Below the pieces are notes generated by a model that searched no databases, had not been told where the DNA came from, and was given only the letters and a program-made list of their open reading frames with translations. The translations under genes were made by a program, and so were the position numbers. From positions 31,379-95,378 of the forward strand of contig MCFE01000322.1 in the NCBI GenBank assembly GCA_002104905.1: DNA of 64,000 nucleotides, given 5' to 3'. This document shows, piece by piece, positions 57,310 to 64,000 of this stretch. The stretch is from Basidiobolus meristosporus CBS 931.73 (taxonomy: Eukaryota; Basidiobolomycota; Basidiobolomycetes; Basidiobolales; Basidiobolaceae). Numbering within the stretch: position 1 is the first letter of the stretch; every line of letters begins with the position of its first letter.

Positions 57310-60078
57310 CTACTGTTGTAGCTTTGATACAAGAGTGTGTAGCTGAGGGGAATTTGTAGGTAAGTTAATAAGAAGTGATGATAGCTCTTCAGTGCTCAAG
57401 ACACTGTTCAGTGGGAAGGGGGGTAGCAAGAGAGGTAAGAATGACTTGTGAACAACATTAATGAGGGGAATGTGATAAGGATTGATATTCATCATAAATG
57501 GAGTGTGCTGCTGCAGATATTGCTGCCAAAGGTCTGTCAAGTACTTCAGGTAGGCCAGCTTGGGTTTTTCTGACTGCAGAATAAATTGAGCAAACTTCTT
57601 GACTTCAGGATCTCCAAGTATAGTTCTCCAGCAGGAGCCAGGTGTAGTGAGGTGTGTTCTCCTTTATGCCTTAATTAGTGGGTTGTGGCAGTTGTGAAGT
57701 CTGAGGTATAATCTGGTTCTAAGGTAGAGAAGTCTGATCTTATAGGGCATAAACCCAAAAGCACCAAGAATAGCATGTCTGTAGGGGCATTCAGGCAGAT
57801 GAGGCACCAAGGAGGTAATGCACCATACTGCAAACTTGTCAAGCTTAGTGCAGTCTCTAGAAGTAAGAGAGAGAAGTGGTAAGCCAAATTCCAGGACAGG
57901 GAAGACAAACTGCTTGAGTAGAAGCAGGCAGCTGGGAGCTGAAGTTGTAGGAGGAGTAACTGCCAGTAGTTTGTGGAGTGCCTGTCTTGCCAGGATAATT
58001 CTCTTCTTCAGGTGTGCTCCAGAGTCTAGTCCAGTAGGAAGGAAAGGAAAGCCAAGATATGTAGCAGAAACCTGAGCAGGTAGAGTGGAGTTCTCCAAGT
58101 TGATGGGAGAGCCCAAAGGTACTGTCTTTGCAATGGAAAGCTGGAGATTATTCTTCTGCAGATACAGGTGGATGGTCTGGGAGTCTTGTTGCACATTGGA
58201 GGAGGATATTCTGATGTCATCAGCAAAGAGAGTAACCAGGCAGTCAGCTGAGAGTCTTGGGAAATCATTCAGGAAGATGGCAAACAGTATAGGACCAAGC
58301 ACAGAGCCTTGAACCACTCCATTAGGAACTGAGAACACAGCTGATTGCTCACTTGGGTGCAGAATTCTTGCTTGTGGATCCAGAAACAGAGACCTGAAAA
58401 GGAGGGTGAGAGAGGTACTGGAGAAGCATTGCAACTTGGACCAAAGCAGATTTCTGTCAACTGAATCAAAGGCCTTAGTAATATCAAACAGAACTGAGGG
58501 ATACTTGCACTGGAGAGAGTGATCTTGGCTAAGTATGACTGCATATTCCAAGGAGAGGCCAGGAACAAAGCCAAACTGTGCAGGATGAAACTTGAGGGAG
58601 TCAGAGTAGAGCTCCTGAGCAAGCAGAAGCTCAAACACCTTTCTGCAGGTGGGCAGCAGAGATATTGGCCTGTAGGAGCTAGGATCCAGGTGATTTCCTT
58701 TACCCTTGTACAGTGGCAGAACATTTGCAAAGGACCATTCCTCAGGAGTAGAAAGCTGGGCTGAGCAATGCTGAAACAGTGGAAGCAGAAGTGCAGACAT
58801 GGCCTTGGTACTAGTCTTCAGAAGCTCATAGGAGATTGTGTCCACACCTGGAGCAGTAGAGTTGGGAAGCCTCTTGAGCACATTATGGATTCTCCTTTGA
58901 TCAAGTGCAAGTGGGATGGGCAGAGTCTTGAAGTCAGGATGAAAGCCAGGAGTTGAGTACTGCTTTGTAGAGAAGAAGATGTTAGTCAGCTGTTCTGTTG
59001 AAGGTAACTTCCTGGAAGAGGGCCTCATTGCCCTGTAGAGTCTTGATACTGTTCTTGTTATAGAGTTGGAAGATTGCAGAGGCAAAGAACTCATAATATG
59101 ATCCCAGAGCTGAGTATGCAGAGTGTGGTGAAATGCCTTGGAGTGGTGTATTGCTGTCAGGAGGAGTTTCTCTGTTTTTGGGTTAGGGAAACTCAGGTAG
59201 CTTTGTTGCAGGGCTGAAACAATGGATTCCCATTTTCTTGAGGTAACAGCAGTAGTCTTGCATGGCAGTGAGAGGGAGGCAGACACCAGAATCAGATGCT
59301 TCACAAAGAGCCAGGCATAGTTGAGATCATCTGGCAGAGAAAGTAGCAAACTGGCAAGCTTCAAGTAGTTCCCAAAGTCTTTCTTCTGATTCTTGGTAGC
59401 TTTGTGGGTGAGCACAGTAAGTTTTGGCAGCTTCTTCTTCACAACTGGTTGCATAGAAAGGGACCAGGCTGGGTGGTCAGAGGCTCTGAAGGATCCTAGC
59501 TCAGCTCCAGAGAATTGCTTAACTTCATTCACAAAGTAGAGGGCAGCAGCAGAAGGGCAGATCCAGTCAACACATCTTTTCTCAGATTGAGCACCTAGTG
59601 CTAGCAGATGGCTTTCTCTCAGGAAGTTCAGTAGGAATGTAGACCTTGGCTTCATTCTTGCAGTCAGAGTAGTCTTGTTCTCAGTATGGGGAATGTTGAG
59701 ATCTCCAAGCAAGATAATAGGTGTTGATATAGATTGCTGGTATTGCTGAACATTCTGGCATATAACTTGCACTTCCTGAAGGGCAAGACTTGGAGGCAGA
59801 TAGCAGAGCACCAGACTGATAGTTGGCAACTGGAGTGCAGCACAGTAAGGGGAGTAAAGAGGAACACAGAGCTGAGGAGTATTGATGGTAGAAGAGATGA
59901 AGCAGATAGAGGAGGTATTCTTTGTTCTAGGAGTAGAAAAGCAATATAGATTAGTCAAAAGTATAGAGGGTAGCTGGACATCAATCAAACACAGGAGGGA
60001 GAATCTTGAAAGAAGTCTCTCTAGAGTTGGTCTTGATGGCTGTATGCTGTTGCAGTTAAGCAACAGAACTTCAGGTAG
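57310..60078 (-). pseudogene. ORF2: endonuclease-like and reverse transcriptase, one premature stop
   Basis: About 920 codons. The N-terminal region resembles the AP-type endonuclease of LINEs (LNCNSI, GDLNIP, CVDWICPS, RASDHPAW), but where a catalytic QE is usual the chain reads LIDVQ. The reverse transcriptase contains STAPGVDTISYELLK, YKGKGNHLDPSSYRPISLL, FDITKAFDSVDR, PNGVVQGSVLGPILF and the active site LFADDI. The C-terminal part is a helical region without RNase H. There is no ATG at the 5' end: the frame opens right after the ORF1 TGA, with the first internal Met beyond GDLNIP. A single in-frame TAA at 57664-57666 separates the last 118 codons (TDLWQQYLQQ region), so this copy is probably inactive. 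The protein would copy element RNA at the chromosome end. Confidence 0.85.
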
Positions 60079-61169
60079 TCAGGCAGAGGTTGTAGCTTCT
60101 TCAGAGGCAGCATTGACAATGTGACCTGCAGAGTCCCAGAGCTCTTCAAATGGTGCATCACTTAAGTCAGCAAGGAGGGAAATGGCATGGTTCTTGAGGA
60201 AGTATGCCACATCATAGGAGGGGGCTTGTCTCTTGATGGCAGCAAAGAAAGACAGAATGGCAACATGGGCTGGAGGCTTGTTGAACAGTAGAGAGTCAGA
60301 GGATTCAGATTCTTCAGGCACTATCTTGAAGTCAGTTTTCAGCCAGTTAAGGTTCTTCTCCACAAAGGCAACAAATGGGTCAGCAATGTTTTGGTCTAGG
60401 ATAACCTCCAGAATCTTCCCTTTTCTCCAGGCCAGGTTGACAATTCTTGAGAGCTGAATATTGCATGCCTTGAGTGCTTTCCTGATGTTGGAAATGGGAG
60501 TCCAGGGAACTTGCTTCAAGTACACCACAGTCCAGGTAGAAGCTGGTGGTAGGTTTGCTGGGGGCTTGTAAGTCCTTCTGTGTGGCAATGGAGCTGCAGT
60601 AGTCAGATTGGAGTCCACATTCTCAGTAGAGGGTTTTCTTGATGTGTCTTGCAGAATGGTACTGGAGCAGGATGTGCTGATAATTCTTGCTAGAACCTTG
60701 CCTGCATAAGTCTGAGGTATAGCTGAGGTGACTGTAGAGGTGGTGGCAGCTGGTGCAGGTGGAGAGGCAGAAACTGAAGCAGGAACTGAGGTCACCTGGG
60801 AGAAGGCAGTGGAAGCAGGTTTTCTGGGAGGATCAGAGTTCACTATCCAGTTGTTCTGTAAAACACTGGAGTAGCTTTTCTGTGGAACAGGATCTTGCTC
60901 TTGAACAGGAACAGAAGCAGCAGGCTGGGGCTGAGCAGTAGTGGTAAGGCAGTGGCACTCCAAGGAAGCTTTTTGCAAGGCATCTCTGGCAGTTTTCAGG
61001 GCAGTATTGGCTTCATTCTTGAGCTTCTTGCATTGGGCATCCAGTCTCTTGTTTTCAATAGTCAGGGCAGTATTGGCAGCCTCTAAATCTGCAATTCTCT
61101 TCTCAATTGCAAGGAATCTCTGAAGAAATGCATCAGTAGAAGTGCTGGCATCTGGGAGAGCAGTGGCAC
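60079..61169 (-). pseudogene. ORF1 (Gag-like, coiled coil), 5'-truncated
   Basis: The frame is open from the junction at 61169 to TGA at 60079 (about 360 codons) with no start ATG at its left edge, so the N terminus is missing. It begins with a coiled coil (AIEKRIADLEAANTALTIEN) and continues with a long Ser/Thr/Pro/Gln-rich linker. It ends with a conserved domain (TYKPPANLPPASTWTVVYL, then GKILEVILDQNIADPF) that is also found in the ORF1 at 61851-62579. It is probably the RNA-binding Gag-like partner. Its stop codon context is TGA CTA, and ORF2 continues in the same frame. Confidence 0.75.
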
Positions 61170-61544
61170 TTAGGGGGGAGGACAGTCACCAAGTGGTGAA
61201 ATCTTTATTTACTTATGACAAGTATCTAAAGAAGCCAAGTTAATCTGATGTAATTCCTAGAAAGCTAGGTCTGAGAGATATCTTCCTGGTAAGCCAGGTC
61301 TGAGAGTTGAGAAGCTGAGTGGTACTGTATTTCCTAGTTAGCTAGGTCTTAGAGAGGTTTCCTGGAAAGCCAGGCCTGAGAAGTGAGAATCTGAATATAT
61401 CTGAGCTAAGTTATACTGGTTTGCGGTAGCTGAATTGTGGCCGGAATGGCCAGTAGACTGGGGGAACTGAGATGAATTTCTGGGCGATCACTGGCCAAGT
61501 TTACTAGGCAAATCTGGCCAATTAGCATTTCAAGGATTTCAGCC
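61170..61544 (-). mobile_element. Telomere-associated SINE, 5'-truncated copy
   Basis: About 375 bp closely matching the SINE at 56672-57198, starting TTAGGGGGGAGGACAGTCACC. It stops after AGCATTTCAAGGATTTCAG, before the tRNA-like head. It abuts ORF1 of the neighbouring element on the left and another element tail on the right. Confidence 0.75.
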
Positions 61545-61724
61545 TTAGGGGAGGGAAAGTCACCAAGGTAGGTGAAATCTTTATTTGAATGCAGACAAGT
61601 CTAACTACAAATAAAGAAGCCAGCTGGGAATAGAAGATTCCCAAAGTAAACACTAAGTTGAATATGAATAAATCTAAGCTAAAGTTAAGGCAGTATCCCA
61701 GAGTACACTGGAGTTCAGGTTCAT
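61545..61724 (-). mobile_element. ORF1-only family element, short 5'-truncated copy
   Basis: About 180 bp. It has the same tail (TTAGGGGAGGGAAAGTCACC, then GGTGAAATCTTTATTTG) and the same 3' UTR as the next element, reaching a few codons into the ORF1 C terminus before truncation. It shows independently that this 3' UTR belongs directly to ORF1 in this family. Confidence 0.7.
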
Positions 61725-61850
61725 GGGGAGGGAAAGTCACCAAAGTAGGTGAAATCTTTATTTGATTTCAGACAAGTCTAACAACAAATAAAGAAGCCAG
61801 CTGGGAATAGAAAATTCCCAAAGTAAACACTAAGTTGAATATGAATAAAT

Positions 61851-62579
61851 CTAAGCTAAAGTTAAGGCAGTATCCCAAAGTACACTGGAGTTCAGGTTCA
61901 TGGGGGAGTGAAGTAGATAAGCTTGAGAGATATAATAGTCTTTGAGGAAGTGGGTAACAGCAGGTGAAGGGGAGTTTTTGATAAGTGAAGTGAATCTTGA
62001 GAGCAGAGATTCCTCTAATGAGAAGGTCTTGTAAACTGGAGAATCAGGAAACTCTTGAAAGGCATGGTCAGTAGGTTCCCAGTAAAACTGGTCAGAGACA
62101 TTTTGAGAGAACTCTTTAGCAATACTTTTGTCAAGTACTACCTCCAGAGTGTGATGGTTGATAAATCTCATGTTAACAATCTTGGATAAATTGTAACCTT
62201 GTTGCTTGAGATACATCCTATGCTCAGATATAGGAATAAACTCCACATTGGCAAAGTAGCAGACAGCCCAGTCAGTAGCAGGAGGTAAATCAGAAGTGGC
62301 AGGAAACTTTCTTTTAGTCTTGGGAGGAGCAGCAGGATGTCTTGAGGAAGCAGGAACAGGCTTTTTGACAGCTTCAGAGTAGGAAGAGTGAGCAAGAGCA
62401 GATGATTCTTGGGGAGTCTTGTTGACAGGAAGAGTTGGCACAGGGACAATAGATTCTTGCAGATCAGAGAAGGCAGAAAACAGCTTTTGAACTTGTTTCT
62501 TGAGTAAAGCATTTTCAGCTTCAACAAGTGCAAGCCTTTCCTCAAGGAAGGAAATCTGAAGGGAATGGAGTGAAGGCAT
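61851..62579 (-). CDS. ORF1 protein of the ORF1-only element
   Basis: 242 aa, uninterrupted, with an ATG start (MPSLHSLQISFLEERLALVE). Residues 8-45 form a coiled coil rich in Glu, Leu and Ala. A Pro/Ser/Lys-rich basic linker follows (KTKRKFPATSDLPPATDW). The C-terminal domain (YNLSKIVNMRFINHHTLEVV, then LDKSIAKEF) aligns by eye with the ORF1 C-terminal domain at 60079-60600. Both share a W-x-V/C-Y-F/L opening, the S-[KR]-IVN motif, LEV-[VI]-LD and an LWD near the end. There is no zinc knuckle or RRM that I can see. It is probably RNA-binding or multimerising. As an intact frame it may still be expressed. Confidence 0.8.
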   Translation of the reverse strand: MPSLHSLQISFLEERLALVEAENALLKKQVQKLFSAFSDLQESIVPVPTLPVNKTPQESSALAHSSYSEAVKKPVPASSRHPAAPPKTKRKFPATSDLPPATDWAVCYFANVEFIPISEHRMYLKQQGYNLSKIVNMRFINHHTLEVVLDKSIAKEFSQNVSDQFYWEPTDHAFQEFPDSPVYKTFSLEESLLSRFTSLIKNSPSPAVTHFLKDYYISQAYLLHSPMNLNSSVLWDTALTLA

Positions 62580-62620
62580 AAGAAATAAGAAGAAGAGGGT
62601 AGGATGGGGTGGGTGGGTGG

Positions 62621-63524
62621 GAAAATTAGCAGGGAGAAGAGAAGGAAGGAGCAAAAATTCCAGAAGTCAGAATTTATAGATGGATGGACAAGGGTAGATG
62701 GATGGATTATTCCTGGGTTAGGAAAATTAGCAGGGAGAAGAGAAGGAAGGAGCAAAAATTCCAGAAGTCAGAATTTATAGATGGATGGACAAGGGTAGAT
62801 GGATGGATTATTCCTGGGTTAGGAAAATTAGCAGGGAGAAGAGAAGGAAGGAGCAAAAATTCCAGAAGTCAGAATTTATAGATGGATGGACAAGGGTAGA
62901 TGGATGGATTATTCCTGGGTTAGGAAAATTAGCAGGGAGAAGAGAAGGAAGGAGCAAAAATTCCAGAAGTCAGAATTTATAGATGGATGGACAAGGGTAG
63001 ATGGATGGATTATTCCTGGGTTAGGAAAATTAGCAGGGAGAAGAGAAGGAAGGAGCAAAAATTCCAGAAGTCAGAATTTATAGATGGATGGACAAGGGTA
63101 GATGGATGGATTATTCCTGGGTTAGGAAAATTAGCAGGGAGAAGAGAAGGAAGGAGCAAAAATTCCAGAAGTCAGAATTTATAGATGGATGGACAAGGGT
63201 AGATGGATGGATTATTCCTGGGTTAGGAAAATTAGCAGGGAGAAGAGAAGGAAGGAGCAAAAATTCCAGAAGTCAGAATTTATAGATGGATGGACAAGGG
63301 TAGATGGATGGATTATTCCTGGGTTAGGAAAATTAGCAGGGAGAAGAGAAGGAAGGAGCAAAAATTCCAGAAGTCAGAATTTATAGATGGATGGATTATT
63401 CCTGGGTTAGGAAAATTAGCAGGGAGAAGAGGAGGAAGGAGCAAAAATTCCAGAAGTCAGAATTTATAGATGGATGGACAAGGGTAGATGGATGGATTAT
63501 TCCTGGGTTAGGAAAATTAGCAGG
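62621..63524 (+). repeat. 101-bp tandem repeat array, about nine units
   Basis: Units begin GAAAATTAGCAGGGAGAAGAG at 62621, 62722, 62823, 62924, 63025, 63126, 63227 and 63328, then 63411 (an 18-bp deletion shortens one unit) and 63512 (partial). Units are almost identical, indicating recent expansion or homogenisation. Each unit contains GGGTTAGG, a partial telomere motif, plus GATGGATGG. It lies in the 5' region of the ORF1-only element and could supply a promoter in each unit. Confidence 0.9.
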
Positions 63525-63778
63525 GTTAGGGGGGGAGACAGTCACCAACAGGTGAATCTTTATTTCAGTTGAAACAAAGAAGCCAGCGCTACTGTTGTAG
63601 CTTTGATACAAGAGTGTGTAGCTGAGGAGAATTTGTAGGTAAGCTAATAAGAAGTGATGATAGTTCTTCAGTGCTCAAGACACTGTTCAGTGGGAAGGGG
63701 GGTAGCAAGAGAGGTAAGAATGACTTGTGAACAACATTAATGAGGGGAATGTGATAAGGATTGATATTCATCATAAAT
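63525..63778 (-). mobile_element. Terminal 5'-truncated element copy, telomere-capped
   Basis: 254 bp almost identical to 57247-57501, the 3' end of the ORF1+ORF2 element, with one base lost in GGTGAAATC. It begins after CAGG at GTTAGGGGGGGAGACAG and is interrupted at CATAAATGG, where (GGGTTA)n starts. It still encodes the last part of ORF2 as a fragment. Confidence 0.85.
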
Positions 63779-64000
63779 GGGTTAGGGTTAGGGTTAGGGT
63801 TAGGGTTAGGGTTAGGGTTAGGGTTAGGGTTAGGGTTAGGGTTAGGGTTAGGGTTAGGGTTAGGGTTAGGGTTAGGGTTAGGGTTAGGGTTAGGTTAGGG
63901 TTAGGGTTAGGGTTAGGGTTAGGGTTAGGGTTAGGGTTAGGGTTAGGGTTAGGGTTAGGGTTAGGGTTAGGGTTAGGGTTAGGGTTAGGGTTAGGGTTAG
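63779..64000 (+). repeat. Telomere repeat (TTAGGG)n
   Basis: About 37 uninterrupted TTAGGG units run to the window edge on the G-rich strand, as expected at a right-hand chromosome end. One variant unit (GGTTAG, a G missing) lies near 63890. This is the telomerase-type repeat used by most fungi and animals. Confidence 0.97.

Larger units (their letters stand above)
57247..61169 (-). mobile_element. Telomere-associated non-LTR retrotransposon (ORF1+ORF2), 5'-truncated
   Basis: A 3.9-kb element on the minus strand. The 3' end at 57247 starts TTAGGGGGGAGACAGTCACC on the plus strand and joins telomere-like GGGTTAG. The 3' UTR is short and contains AAATAAA. ORF2 (endonuclease plus reverse transcriptase) and ORF1 are in one frame, separated by a TGA. 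The 5' side ends inside ORF1 at 61169, where the next element begins, so it is 5'-truncated as LINEs often are. There is no RNase H domain and no long terminal repeat. Confidence 0.85.
61725..63524 (-). mobile_element. ORF1-only telomere-associated element with tandem-repeat 5' region
   Basis: Reading 3' to 5' from left to right: the tail GGGGAGGGAAAGTCACC, a short 3' UTR with AAATAAA, a complete ORF1, then a 5' region of about nine 101-bp repeats. There is no ORF2 between ORF1 and the tail. The arrangement (Gag-like gene only, long 5' region) resembles Drosophila HeT-A, which uses a reverse transcriptase supplied by another element. The 5' side ends at the next TTAGGG junction. Confidence 0.75.

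Noticed and set aside
62684-63386. Repeated 65-codon frames (MDKGRWMDYSW...) as a protein family
   Set aside because: They are frames across the 101-bp tandem repeat. 101 is not a multiple of three, so they arise from the repeat and are not genes.
1-64000. CRISPR arrays, bacterial operons or integrated bacteriophage
   Set aside because: Spliceosomal introns, telomere repeats and eukaryotic gene families show that this is nuclear fungal DNA; no spaced short repeats of CRISPR type were seen.

Overview
The window is a nuclear chromosome end of a fungus. It runs from gene-bearing DNA on the left to about 220 bp of TTAGGG telomere repeat that reaches the right edge. A true fungus is suggested by the septin, the CSC1-type channel, the PDX2 glutaminase, the Cmr1 and Mog1 homologues, NAD-dependent glycerol-3-phosphate dehydrogenase, an arrestin with a PY motif and many 45-75 nt introns. 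Two introns carry near-perfect U12 (minor spliceosome) signals. Most Dikarya have lost these, so an early-diverging, zygomycete-grade lineage is the best guess. This is inference; I cannot name the species.

Positions 1-43000 hold about 18 genes on both strands, separated by long intergenic stretches. In order they encode: a secreted Cys-containing protein; a rolling-stone/AIG1-like membrane protein; PDX2 glutaminase (vitamin B6); Cmr1; a ten-exon septin; an uncertain 101-aa ORF; a CSC1/OSCA-type channel; a 17-exon Mio/SEA4 homologue (TORC1 control) divergent from a Mog1 homologue (Ran cycle); the small subunit of serine palmitoyltransferase; an LRR-TM-SH3-like receptor; glycerol-3-phosphate dehydrogenase; a coiled-coil CBM20 protein; a 7TM-RGS protein; an unrecognised small gene; a Pof1-type nucleotidyltransferase; a possible tubby-like protein; and an alpha-arrestin. 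Each looks like a single-copy housekeeping or signalling gene, and no gene cluster is apparent.

Positions 44300-51000 are a graveyard of LTR retrotransposons. It contains Copia gag, protease and RNase H remnants on both strands, LTRs nested three deep, and tandem LTR-like repeats. After it come a decayed adenine phosphoribosyltransferase pseudogene and a multi-pass membrane protein gene (53548-54690).

The most unusual part is 56200-64000. It is a head-to-tail array of non-LTR retroelements, all in the same orientation, with 3' ends toward the centromere and 5' ends toward the telomere. The better-preserved copies start at TTAGGG-like DNA and share a 3' tail (a small stem-loop followed by a CCCC-TAA end). 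At least three families use that tail: an element with ORF1 plus an endonuclease/reverse transcriptase ORF2, an element with ORF1 only, and a short element with a tRNA-like pol III head (SINE). The last copy is 5'-truncated and is capped directly by the telomere. The arrangement looks like retroelements added onto the chromosome terminus, in the manner of Drosophila HeT-A/TART, but on a telomerase-type TTAGGG end.
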